Notes: generated by a model from the letters alone, not told the origin. A DNA stretch of 64,000 nucleotides from Gamsiella multidivaricata (GCF_025024155.1 NW_026251790.1:62001-126000); one strand, 5' to 3'. Positions 13,024 through 22,967 are shown, counted from the stretch's first letter. Program-made: numbers and translations.

Positions 13024-14297
13024 ATGGCAGCCCTCTACTCGGTCACCGTTAAGGACATCAACGCTCACGACTTCAACCGTGCTTACGCCGCTTATCTCAA
13101 GCGGTGAGTATTCGCCAAAAAATGCCTCGGTTTTGGGGGCTTTAAGGATCCAGTGATTCGGGATGAACTTTTGATCAAGGATCCTGGAATTACTCTGATT
13201 CGGCATGGTCACATTCACCCAAGATCATGGAGGATCTATCATCAAATCTCGAGCGATCGCTGACTCCATCTATTTTTGAATTCTGAAAACTTGGATCATC
13301 TTAGCTCCGGCAAGCTCGAGATCCCCAAGTGGGTTGATCTTGTCAAGACCGGCACTAACAAGGAGTTGGCTCCCTATGACCCTGATTGGTTCTACGTTCG
13401 CGCTGGTATGCAATTCGTTTTCAAGCAGCAGGTCATTCATACGGAGCAGGACCTGAGATCTAAACGCCTTCAGGATGACAAAAAAACAGCCTTTCTGGGA
13501 GACCTATGCTGGGTTATTTTATTTCATTTTTATTCTGGAGATCATCCCTCGACATCACTAAGATCACTCCAGCACAAAACTGTCAAACGGGCGCCCTTCC
13601 ATCACTTGTGCATTGAAAACACTGGCACCATCAGATCATCAAAAGAATATTGCACGGCTTCGAAAAATATATTCATTACTACAGGATAACGTACGACAAC
13701 AGAGCACTTTGCAGGAAGAGACAGTTTCGATGTCTAAGCTTATCCGTCAACAGGAACGATTGGACATTGAAAACAGTTCGGCCCGATGCTTCAACCTGAC
13801 ACCCATCAACTCACGGACACAGCAAGGTGTTTCTGTGCCAGCATGTTTTGTCAACACAACGCTCGCTAACGCGCTGTTCAATATTACACAATTGGTACAA
13901 TAGCCAGCGTTGCCCGCCACATCTACCTTCGCCGCAGCGTTGGTGTTGGAGCCCTCAAGAAGCTCCATGGCGGTACGGTGAACCGTGGCTCCCGCCCCTC
14001 CCACCACGTCAAGTCCTCTGGCTCCATTGCTCGCAAGGTCCTCCAGGCCTTGGAGAAGATCAACGTCTTGGAGGCTGATGAGAACGGGTACGGATTTGAC
14101 AACACTTTTTTTTTTTTCGTCCACGCGAAACGAACATCGGCAGAACATTATGGACTTTATGGCTGCTGGAAGCAAATGTTAACTCGTTTTGCAATAATTT
14201 TTTTCTTGTTATTTTTATTAGTGGACGCAAGATCACCGTCGATGGTCAGCGTGATTTGGACCGTATCGCTGCCTCCGTTGCTCAGGCTCAGGCTTAA
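13024..14297 (+). CDS. RPS19: 40S ribosomal protein S19 (eS19)
   Basis: Structural protein of the small ribosomal subunit head, needed for late pre-40S maturation. Exons are 13024-13103, 13305-13405, 13904-14087 and 14222-14297; joined, they encode 146 residues, matching the family. Recognisable blocks are [25 protein letters not shown] (split by intron 1), [59 protein letters not shown] and the C-terminal [16 protein letters not shown]. Introns are large for this window (201, 498 and 134 nt). Introns of ribosomal protein genes often hold snoRNAs, but I found no convincing box C/D pair. A poly(A) signal-like aaaataaaaaatc follows the stop. Confidence 0.96.
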
Positions 14298-14818
14298 ACA
14301 ATGATTTTTACAGCAAAATAAAAAATCATAGTAATTCAACAGTTTGAATCTCTGAACTGCGACTCTTCGCTTATTTACAACTGGGCAGTATAGCATTGAT
14401 AGCTGCGCGGGCGTAGTCTACGATGACTTGGAGACTCATGCGTCTGCGCCAAAGGATATCTTTTTGGGCCTTTTGAACATTTGGCTTCGCCGTTGTTTCT
14501 GGAAGATTTGTTTTTGAACATACAAGTCAAGCAACTCAGCTGGCAGCGCGAAGGGTATGTCGAGAACAGGCGGTTATGATTTTTGACATTAACAGGGATT
14601 GCTGACGCTGCCACGCTTGACATCCCATACTTCAAGAGACTTCCCTCCCTCTGTCGGAACAGTTGTAAACAACGATTATTATTATTATTATTATTTTTAC
14701 ATTGAGTAGCTCTTTATTGCTTTGAGTTTACAAGTGTGATTGCTATGATACAGGTAGATATGACGTTGAATGCAGAATTGAATATGAAAGAATGGCTAGA
14801 GAGACGCGCGCCTCCTCA
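14298..14818. other. Intergenic between RPS19 and A1
   Basis: Convergent 3' region of RPS19 and gene A1, with an ATT microsatellite near 14678-14694. No coding content seen. The 3' flank of A1 (14740-14818) resembles the 3' flanks of A4 and A5. Confidence 0.5.
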
Positions 14819-15007
14819 TTAGAGAAGGCTGGGACCAGTGGCCATACTGTAACTCGACTTTTTCATTGCCAGATCGATGACCTGATCGAGGGTCAGGAGG
14901 TTCGACTGGTTGGCAGTGCGGGTTGTTTGGATCGACGAGCGGGGGGTCTGGACTGGGGTCGAGGCAGCAGAGGAGGTCTTGTTCTTGTTGGACTTGAAGA
15001 AGGGCAT
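14819..15007 (-). CDS. Family A small Ser/Thr-rich protein, copy A1
   Basis: 62 residues starting MPFFKSNKNKTSSAAS. The N-terminal half is basic and rich in Ser, Thr, Pro and Gln, with two TP sites (STPVQTPRSS). The C-terminal half has a short amphipathic helix-like stretch (LLTLDQVIDLAMKK) and ends GPSLL. There is no signal peptide, membrane segment or Cys. Function unknown; I do not recognise a characterised homologue. That it is a real gene is supported by seven copies in the window that keep the frame, a TATA box (atttata on plus, 15199-15205) about 190 bases upstream, and a long 5' leader containing a 9-nt tandem repeat (15086-15146). A1 differs from the others by Met at SYSMATG and carries Thr in IQTTRTA. 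It has the L-type promoter and the outer (type 1) 3' flank. Confidence 0.7.
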   Translation of the reverse strand: MPFFKSNKNKTSSAASTPVQTPRSSIQTTRTANQSNLLTLDQVIDLAMKKSSYSMATGPSLL

Positions 15008-15969
15008 GGCTGAGATTGGGTTGTTGCTTGACGGAGAGGAGATGCTGTTGGTGATGATGAAGATCTTGAGTTGGTTGCTTGGAGTGCTTGAGTAGCTTGA
15101 GTAGCTTGAATAGCTTGAGTAGCTTGAGTAGCTTGAGTAGCTTAAGATGCTTGAGGTGTTGAGATGGAGAGCAGCAAGAAGGTGGGGAATGCAGACATAT
15201 TTATACACACGAAAGGAAGAAGCACTGCGTTCTTTTTCGGAGGAAAAAAAAGAAAAAAAAGACAAAGAATAACCCTCCCAGAACAGGTGCGGTTCTTTCC
15301 AGGAGTGTGCAAGTCCGTTTGTGCACCTGCAGTGCCGTATGTCTCTTGGCCACTGTGTGTGTTCGGTATCCCCACTACGTGACATTGCCTTCCATTCTTA
15401 GCACCATTGGACCATTGGGGCGATGGATGCTTAATTTGACACCGCGCAAGTGCTTGTTGTTGCCCTAATATGTCGTGCAACCCCTGGCGCGGCTTTATTT
15501 CTGGACTGGGCATGTTCTCCACTGCGTTCTCGGCAAATAAAATTGACATCACTGCTTCTTGAGAGCACATTGCCAGGGCGAAGAGTAGAAATGAGCGATG
15601 GCGGGGGGGAGAATTAAGGTTGCCGAGCCAAGCGCGACAGTTTCTTCACGCTCCGCTTCTCCGCTGGGTCTAACTGCGGGCCCGCAGAAGACGACTGCGG
15701 TCGCAGTTGGCATCAAATGCGTGCGTGCATGCTATTGCTATGCGCTGCGTTGTTGCTTGGCTGTCAAAGCAGTGCCAAGGTCCGAAGCACTCAGGGAATC
15801 ATAGCGGGCAAGGACGCATAAAAGGGACCTCGGTCCTCCGCTTCTTTAGGTCCCTCATCTACACAAGCAACTCCACTCAAGCTACTCAAGCACTCCAAGC
15901 AACCAACTCAAGATCTTCATCATCACCAACAGCATCCCCCCTTCGTCAAGCAACAGCCCAATCTCAGCC
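15008..15969. promoter_or_regulatory. Divergent promoter spacer of the A1/A2 pair (flipped orientation)
   Basis: 962 bases between the two A starts. The left end is the L promoter: TATA at 15199-15205, then a CT-rich leader with tandem ttgagtagc units. The right end is the S promoter: cataaaag at 15817-15824, preceded by the segment ctcagggaatcatagcggg. The central part is shared with spacers 2 and 3. Relative to the arm, this spacer is inverted compared with the other two: L faces the outer gene and S faces the arm-side gene. The leader of A2 is S-type up to about 15885 and L-type after that, an apparent crossover junction. Confidence 0.65.
15086..15146. repeat. 9-nt tandem repeat in the A1 leader
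   Basis: About seven copies of ttgagtagc (plus strand), one with an a substitution. The same array lies in the A3 leader (42772-42832) and a shorter version in A6 (about 59807-59840). It lies between TATA box and start codon, so it is transcribed but untranslated. Confidence 0.8.
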
Positions 15970-16158
15970 ATGCCCTTCTTCAAGTCCAACAAGAACAAGA
16001 CCTCCTCTGCTGCCTCGACCCCAGTCCAGACCCCCCGCTCGTCGATCCAAACAATCCGCACTGCCAACCAGTCGAACCTCCTGACCCTCGATCAGGTCAT
16101 CGATCTGGCAATGAAAAAATCGAGCTATAGCATCGCCACTGGTCCCAGTCTCCTTTAA
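15970..16158 (+). CDS. Family A small Ser/Thr-rich protein, copy A2
   Basis: 62 residues, identical to A5 and A6 in predicted sequence (IQTIRTANQ, SYSIATG). Same layout as A1: basic Ser/Thr/Pro-rich N-terminal half and helix-like C-terminal half. It is divergent from A1 and sits at the outer edge of the left arm. Its promoter end is S-type (TATA-like 15817-15824), whereas the arm-side genes A3 and A6 have the L promoter. Its leader switches from S-type to L-type near 15885. The 3' flank is the arm type (type 2). Function unknown. Confidence 0.7.
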   Translation: MPFFKSNKNKTSSAASTPVQTPRSSIQTIRTANQSNLLTLDQVIDLAMKKSSYSIATGPSLL

Positions 16159-18756
16159 AAGATCCCCATGGCCACTCAGCTTCTGTAGCCTCATATACCA
16201 TACCGTGTACATTATAGCTCTGCTCCATTAAATCCGCATCTGCATTTCGCAACCCGTACATCTTGGTCACTGTTAAGCTTCCGATTGCTGTGCCTACCCG
16301 CACTTTCCGTCGAGACGTGATATAGCTTGGTTGCTCTTCATTGGTTTGTTCGTTCGTTTGCAGGGTTGTGGAGTGATTCCGAACTGACTGTAAGTGGAGC
16401 ATAACCAAGACATCCTGTCACGGTCGTGTGTGTAGAGTCGTTTCGAGACAGGAGCCGCGTCCGCCACCAGGGCTCATGACTTGGCGGAGAACAGATACCG
16501 TGCTGTGGGCCATTTTAGGCTGCTTCGTGGACCTGCACTGGACCTCTGGAGCTACGACCTCGAGGTCGCAGAGGTCTGCTATGGTCTAATGTCGATGCTC
16601 CATATGGGATATTGCTCTCTGTATCCATCATGGAGGTGATCCATACCACAACGCATAAGAATAAATCGTAAAGACGAACGCTTTATTGCAGCATGAGCAA
16701 CTGGACATGGGGTGATGTTACGCGTTGTACTGAGTGGATACAATAGGGAATACGAGAAGCCTGCTCCTGAAGATGGAGACCCATATGTGGCCGTACGTGC
16801 TATGGTTCACTCGTAGTTCTCCTTGCAGCCCATCACTAGCAGACGAGTACCAGCAGCCTCCTTGCAGTTTCAATGGCTAAGCAGCTCATTATGGACGCGT
16901 GTCTTCATGCTTCTCTTCACTTTATTGTTGTTGCTAATGGAACAGCTAATATACTTGTGAATGTGGATATGCAGTATTGCAATGTCTTCGTTTCTCACCT
17001 AGGCCTCCAAACCTGCTGCTGTAGGTTGGGCCAAGAAGAAACCTAAAGAAAAATGAACAGAAACCATCGAACCATCATAGCGTAGTGGACAAACCATACC
17101 AAGAGGACAGATCGGACGTTGCCTACTGGGTGTCATAAGGCTGAGAAAAAATGTAGTGGTTAATGAGAGCTGTAAACAGCCCAAGATCTTGTGTTCCCCA
17201 GTGGCAAAGCCATGCACGAATGAAGGATTGCTCGCTCCACCCATATCAAGTACATGTGCATGTTGTCTCCCGTGCCTGCCACCCGAAAGAGCAACTCGTC
17301 ACCCAAATGGACGGCTCTTCATCCGAAAGACAACTTGAACCTGGAGCTAGTGTCTCTCAAGACAAAAGCCAGGTCTGCGAAGCCAAACAAAAAGAAACAG
17401 AAAGAGCACCGCTTAAAGCGCAGACAGCCCCGCACGAAATACGCACAAGATACGTACCCCTGCGGTTCTGGTCATCGGCGATGTGAGTGTGTTGGCCCAA
17501 GGTGTACTGACATGCTTCCAACCCCAAGAGCCCGACGCACCGTAGCCAGTACGTGGACAACCCAGGCCAGCAGAGAGCTGGGGAGTGACGTGTTTTCCAC
17601 CCATGTAGCTCAACACCGCCTTGCTCGATCTTGACTCGGACCAAGCACATCATTACCATTACCTTTTTCAGCAACCTTGACAGGGCGGACCAGGGAGGGC
17701 GACCAGGAAGAGAGAGACCGATGAAGGGAGGGGCCAATGAAGGGAGGGGCCAATGAAGGGAGGAGGAGAAGGCAGGGCAGAAAGGGAAGAGACAAGTTCT
17801 ACGCGCACGTCCTCTTGGCCGTCTTTATTTAGCTGTCACAAGCCTCACGCGTCCACTAAACACTGCAAAGACGCGTCAATAAAAAATAATAAAGGCGACG
17901 AACCGGCACCAGATGCTGCGGCGCTTTCTAGTACATTCCAACCAATCGCAGCTGCTGCACTGTTACCCACGACACCACTCTTTCGACTTTACAGCAGCAG
18001 CAGCAGTAGACTATCGTTTACATGTAATCGTAAAGCACCGCTTTAGGCTGTTCTATAGCCTCACAAGCTCTCTCGGTACTGGCCATCGCCACAGTATGCC
18101 ATAGTCCAGGTCACTCTTTAGCTCTGGACAAGATCTCAACCTGAAGAATGGGGTCAACCAGGCCCATGTTTGCGACGTCGCCTTGCTTGTTCTCAGCCCG
18201 AGCAAATGAATCCGACCATCACCGTTATCTTTATTTGTGCATGTTGAATCCAAAGACCATGGAACCGACCAGAATTCGCAAGTGAACAGGTGAATGAAAG
18301 GGGAGACTGTGGAATTTGTGTACACTGCAGCAGATAACAATGGCATTGCTGGAGGCCACCTTTATGGCAAACCCGCTTTTGCGGCGTTGTATGGCTGGGC
18401 GATTTCAGGTACAGAGCGGCAACAGGAGGACACATAAAACCACAGCGAGACACAACACTCTTCCACCACGCGTTTCCACTGTCCTACTCAGACACCCCAT
18501 CCATTTGCGCGAGGAAGCCGAGTTCAGTCGCCCATATGTTCAATATGTCAGAGATGCATCCTTCGTTTCTTAGGTGGTTCAGAGTAAATTGAAAAGACAA
18601 GTAATTTATTGCAATATGTACAATTAGCATTATGAGAACTGAGAAATTAATCGCTATGCAGGATGGGTATAGTAGGGAAAGGCAGAAGAGAAACTGCTTC
18701 ATGAGATGAAGAACCCTATGTGATTGAGCATGGTGTGGTCGGTGGGTGCTGTGATC
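16159..18756. other. Non-genic part of left arm between A2 and B1
   Basis: No recognisable protein. Contains the 3' UTR of A2 and, near 18600-18650, the poly(A) region of B1. Read on the minus strand, a transcript-like unit can be outlined. A TATA-like ctaaataaag and CT-rich leader lie near 17760-17835, several 60-126 codon frames lie between 17800 and 17000, and a caataaag poly(A)-like site lies near 16680-16690. No frame shows family signatures. A short tandem duplication, ggccaatgaagggagg, lies near 17720-17762. Two acgcgt sites lie at 17847-17852 and 17871-17876. Confidence 0.45.
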
Positions 18757-19563
18757 TTAGTTCTCCTCGAGATCCATGACTGGGAGACGCATACGGGGAC
18801 CGACAGCCTCTTCCATTTCCATGACGGGGAGACGCATGCGGGGATTAATGGCTTCCTTCATTTCCATGACTGGAAGGCGCATACGAGGACTAATGGCCTC
18901 CTTGAGGTCCATGACTGGGAGACGCATGCGGGGACCGACAGCCTCCTCCATTTCCATGACTGGGAGACGCATGCGGGGACCGACAGCCTCCTCCATTTCC
19001 ATGACTGGGAGACGCATACGAGGATTGATAGCTTCCTTGAGGTCCATCACAGGGAGGCGCATGCGAGGGTTGATAGCCTCCTCGAGTTCCATGACTGGGA
19101 GACGCATACGGGGGCCGACAGCTTCTTCCATTTCCATGACAGGAAGACGCATGCGAGGACCGACGGCTTCTTCCTCCATTTCCATCACTGGGAGACGCAT
19201 GCGAGGATTGATAGCTTCCTTAAGGTCCATGACAGGGAGACGCATGCGGGGATTGATAGCCTCCTTTATTTCCATCACTGGAAGACGCATACGAGGGTTA
19301 ATGGCCTCCTTGAGGTCCATCACTGGAAGGCGCATGCGAGGACCGACGGCTTCTTCCATTTCCATCACTGGGAGACTCATACGAGGACCAACAGCTTCCT
19401 CCATTTCCATGACTGGAAGACGCATACGAGGATTGATAGCCTCCTTGAGGTCCATGACTGGGAGACGCATACGGGGATTGATGGCCTCAGGGTTAATCGG
19501 CAAAGCCTGGACACCAGCAATGGTGAGGATGGCTGCAGCAATCAGAACGATCTGGATCTTCAT
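18757..19563 (-). CDS. Family B secreted tandem-repeat protein, copy B1 (16 repeats)
   Basis: 268 residues from one exon. A clear signal peptide (MKIQIVLIAAAILTIAG, likely cut after VQA) is followed by LPINPEAI and then 16 tandem units of 15 residues (one of 16). The pattern is [N/G/S]PRM[R/S]LPVM followed by DLKEAI, EMEEAV or close variants. The last unit ends DLEEN. The product has no Cys, no aromatic residue and no dibasic site, and is rich in Met, Glu, Pro and Arg. A TATA box (tatttat on plus, 19746-19752) and a CA microsatellite just upstream of the start (19573-19602) support the minus strand as coding. Near-identical partner of B4 in the other arm, which has 15 units. Function unknown: a secreted structural repeat protein or a precursor cleaved into repeat peptides are the main options. 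Antisense frames are also open but lack a signal peptide. Confidence 0.8.
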   Translation of the reverse strand: MKIQIVLIAAAILTIAGVQALPINPEAINPRMRLPVMDLKEAINPRMRLPVMEMEEAVGPRMSLPVMEMEEAVGPRMRLPVMDLKEAINPRMRLPVMEIKEAINPRMRLPVMDLKEAINPRMRLPVMEMEEEAVGPRMRLPVMEMEEAVGPRMRLPVMELEEAINPRMRLPVMDLKEAINPRMRLPVMEMEEAVGPRMRLPVMEMEEAVGPRMRLPVMDLKEAISPRMRLPVMEMKEAINPRMRLPVMEMEEAVGPRMRLPVMDLEEN

Positions 19564-19571
19564 GGTATATG

Positions 19572-19604
<33 letters not shown>

Positions 19605-22472
19605 ATGAGTAAGTGTCCGTTGGCTAGAAAGATCTTCTGAAGGCGTGAAGAGGAGAGGTGCGGGTAGCGAGGCGGAGAGGGAGTGGTGAGGATGAGGAAG
19701 AACTTGTTTGAGGTAAAGATAAAAAAACAGGGGGAGAGAAGCTTGTATTTATGCCATATGTGCCAGGGAGAACGAATGTCTCTGTGCCGCTCGATGCATG
19801 CCAATGGCCGTTAGACCGAATGATCGCTGGATCGGTGCAAAGGCCCATCCATGGTTCTGCTGTGTTTTCCATGCGCATGGCTCAGTGTGCTTTTGCAAAT
19901 CCACCCCGCTCAGGCACGGCCGCGAGACACATCTCCGCTGTGAGCATCGAAGTAAACAAACAAAAAGACCGCTCGCCGGGGAAATGTATTGCAGTGTCTC
20001 TCGGGGAATAGGCTCTGAAGAGTACAATGCACTGTTGTGCGCCCATCCCTCGCCCCCCATGTCGTTACACCTTCCTAGAACGCCTATACTCCTCTCCCTC
20101 TCAGGCACACATATCTTTTCTACGTCGTACGGGCAGGGAGGGAGAGGCGCGGAGACAGCGCGATCGACCTTGCATGACATGCACCCGCCACTGTAGCGTG
20201 GCCGGCTGTACTCCAAGGCAGGTTTCTCGATTGCCACCCTTGTTTTTTTCTTGTTCCCGAGGCTTTAGGTGCATGAGTGCATACAAAGCAGTGCTGCTGC
20301 TGTGCCACTGCCAATGGTGTGTTGTGTCTCCTCTTGGTTCATTTTTCTAGCGCCTCTAGCCGTTTCCTCTGCAGCTAGCAAGATCATTCTGCGGCTGGAA
20401 ATACATTCTGTGCATTAGGGTGCATGCAATGGCTGTGCGATGAATTGGCTGTGATCCATTGTCTATCTCGCACTCTGCTGTGATGGCCTCACCGCCTAAA
20501 GACCAAAGACATAGGGCATCCGACACGGCGCAACAGTCCCTCTTCAAGAACAGCGGACGCAACAGCTTGTCGCCATGCTCGCAGCACTCGTACTCAGTAG
20601 TCTGCAGAAGAGATTCACCGACGAGATTTCACAGAGGAGAGAGACAGTATGGAGCCACCAAGCTGTCCTTATCATGTATACCCTCGAGCAGTCCATCCCA
20701 TAAGGATAGCACCCCATCCACTGCATCCATCCCAGCCAAGGTCTCATCCAAGTCCATCCAACCCCATCCAATCCCATCCAACCCCACGAGAACGAGTGCC
20801 ATGGCTCTCAGAGTCCGCTATAGTACAATGAACCACACCGCGAGTGTTCCTGGACACGGAGTTCGACTTGCAAGACATTCGTGCCACGTTTACCTGCAAA
20901 GATCCAGCCTAGCCTGATTGTCAACCCACGGTGATGCCCTCATGCATGCCAACGCTATATCTACATACCTTCGGCATAGATCCCTCCTACAGCACTTTCC
21001 CAAGCACATTCCCAGGCACATCCCCAAGCACTGTCCGTTGCTGGTCTCACTGTACTATTGTCTCCTAAATGCATCAAAAACAGACCGTTATGTTCGCATC
21101 CAGCCTGCATGCTTCCGAGACAATTACCTCTTCTTGCCTAACCCGATCGTGTCTCGAGAACATCCGCGGAACGGCTATTCACCGCCAATTCAACTGTCCC
21201 CCGCTAATTCAACTGTCCCCCGCCAAGTCGATCGCATGCGGTGCAACCCAGAGGACTCTCGCTAATTAGCATCACCCTTTGCATTAGCCCCGATAGTGTC
21301 TGGCAAGACAAGCAAGGGCCCACGATCGGTTTCGAAGGGACCCACAGTGTCGATGGCATGCCGTGCAATGTGCCAATAGGCTCTTGCTTTTGGCTGTGAT
21401 CAGAAACCTCCCGATTGTTGCAATGGCCGCGAGCAATGTTCCCAAGCGAGACATCGCAACGCTGGGGGCTCGCAAGGGCAGAGAGAGAATATAGACAAAG
21501 AATAGAGGAATAGAGTATACGCTCCCTGTTTCCCGCTTTCGGAAGAAATGCAGAGCAGAGAGTGTGTGCGCATGGTGTGTACATAAGCAGTGTGTCAGTG
21601 TTATAGTGTATAGGCCTGCACTGTGCTGTAGTCTAGTCCATTGAATGTGTCAGTGGTGTGTCAGTCCTCGCAGCGGGGAGGGCGGATGTTTGTGCTCGGA
21701 TCGCGGCCTTATTTCGAGATACATCCGCAACCTTAAATGGGCCGTCTGTCCTTGCACGGCTGCAGCACGCAGGTCGCACAGACTCAGGGCCCTTGCGGGG
21801 TGAACGAGCCCCTTGTCTGTTCCACAGAGAGCCAAAGACAATAAGGAAAAAGAAGAGGCGCTTTCCCAGCCACGGTGCATTATTATAACCCGAATGGAGT
21901 GTCAGAGTCGCATGCAAGCTCATGGTCCATCCCTCCCCACGGACCTTTGTCTCCGATGCAGAGACAGGCGCGTATTCACCGGTCAATGTTTGAAATGTTT
22001 GAAAGCGACACCCTGCACGCTACACAGGATGGCTGTGCGTCGGAAACGGTGTTAGACAGCTATAGGATGACCAAGAGGACCTGAGATAGTGTCTCACGTC
22101 CCTGCGCCTGTGCCTGTGCCTGTATCCGTGCCCGTGCCTGTCCCTGCGCGTGGATGATCCCTCCGAAGAAAAAAGGTGTTACAAACGATGTGTGTGCATC
22201 GCAGCCGATTGTGTCTCGGCCCTCGAGTAGGACAGGGCCATTGATGCGCTTTCGCACATAAATACTAGCTCTTCCCGCCAGGTTTCCAGTCTTTTCTATT
22301 CCTCAGACTCAACGTCCCATTTCATCCTTACTACCACTACTCCCCTCCTCTCGCTCTCTCTTCGCGACTACCGCCCTCTGTTGCTCAACACCCACAGTCG
22401 TTCTCCGCTTAACGAACACTCGACCTCATCACTAATCCCGCACTCGATACATATACCTACACGTCATACACC
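19564..22472. promoter_or_regulatory. 2.9 kb divergent promoter region of B1/B2
   Basis: Lies between the divergent starts of B1 (-) and B2 (+) and is reproduced almost perfectly, inverted, at 36233-39141. TATA-like sites are at 19746-19752 (minus) and 22257-22264 (plus, cataaata). It holds several short tandem motifs. These are atccaaccccatcc-type units near 20755-20785, a duplicated ccgctaattcaactgtccc near 21185-21225, and cctgtgcctgtgcc units near 22105-22140. Many short frames exist but none is convincing. It is unusually long for an intergenic region in this window. Confidence 0.6.
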
Positions 22473-22967
22473 ATGAAGATCCAGATCACTCTGATTGCTG
22501 CAGCCATCCTCACCATTGCTGGTGTCCAGGCTTTGCCGATTAACCCTGAGGCTATCAATCCCCGTATGCGTCTCCCAGTCATGGACCTCAAGGAGGCTAT
22601 CAATCCTCGTATGCGTCTTCCAGTCATGGAAATGGAGGAAGCTGTTGGTCCTCGTATGAGTCTCCCAGTGATGAAAATGGAGGAAGAAGCCGTCGGCCCT
22701 CGCATGCGACTCCCTGTCATGGACCTCAAGGAGGCCATCAATCCCCGCATGCGCCTTCCAGTGATGGAAATGGAGGAAGCCGTTGGTCCTCGTATGAGTC
22801 TCCCAGTGATGGAAATGGAGGAAGCCGTTGGTCCTCGTATGAGTCTCCCAGTGATGGAAATGGAGGAAGCTGTTGGTCCTCGTATGAGTCTCCCAGTCAT
22901 GGATATGGAGGAAGAAGCTGTTGGTCCCCGCATGCGCCTTCCAGTGATGGATCTTGAGGAGAACTAA
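22473..22967 (+). CDS. Family B secreted tandem-repeat protein, copy B2 (9 repeats)
   Basis: 164 residues. The signal peptide differs from B1 at one residue (MKIQITLIAA). LPINPEAI is followed by 9 units: seven of 15 residues, two of 16 (units 3 and 8, with an extra Glu) and a last unit ending DLEEN. Units with PRMSLPVM are more frequent than in B1. Units 1-7 match B3 exactly; agreement stops in unit 8, which marks the inner end of the inverted repeat. The CT-rich leader runs from about 22290 to 22470 after a cataaata TATA box. A poly(A)-like caaataaaaag lies near 23213. No dibasic sites. Function unknown. Confidence 0.8.
   Translation: MKIQITLIAAAILTIAGVQALPINPEAINPRMRLPVMDLKEAINPRMRLPVMEMEEAVGPRMSLPVMKMEEEAVGPRMRLPVMDLKEAINPRMRLPVMEMEEAVGPRMSLPVMEMEEAVGPRMSLPVMEMEEAVGPRMSLPVMDMEEEAVGPRMRLPVMDLEEN

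Larger units (their letters stand above)
15870..22903. repeat. Left arm of the 7 kb inverted repeat
   Basis: The minus strand of this segment matches the plus strand of 35802-42793. Paired positions sum to 58663 outside the B1/B4 genes and 58705 inside, the 42-base difference being the array length difference between B1 and B4. Every open frame I compared in the non-genic parts is identical between arms, which implies near-perfect identity over about 6.5 kb. The inner end falls inside the B2/B3 repeat arrays (agreement ends near 22903/35802). The outer end falls in the A2/A3 leaders. The arm contains A2, a non-genic 2.6 kb segment, B1, a 2.9 kb spacer and B2. Confidence 0.85.

Noticed and set aside
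13104..13903. snoRNA in RPS19 introns 1 or 2
   Set aside because: Only weak C-box and D-box look-alikes (for example gtgattc and ctga in intron 1), without proper spacing or terminal stem.
18776..19490. 45-nt tandem repeats as a possible CRISPR-like array
   Set aside because: There are no unique spacers; the whole unit is repeated and is in frame with a signal peptide in a eukaryotic genome.
18724..19612. Long antisense frames across B1 (278 and 282 codons), and similar ones across B2, B3 and B4
   Set aside because: They follow from the 45-nt repeat period, which keeps all stop-free frames open. They lack a signal peptide and their translations are pure repeat; promoter and leader features fit only the B strand.
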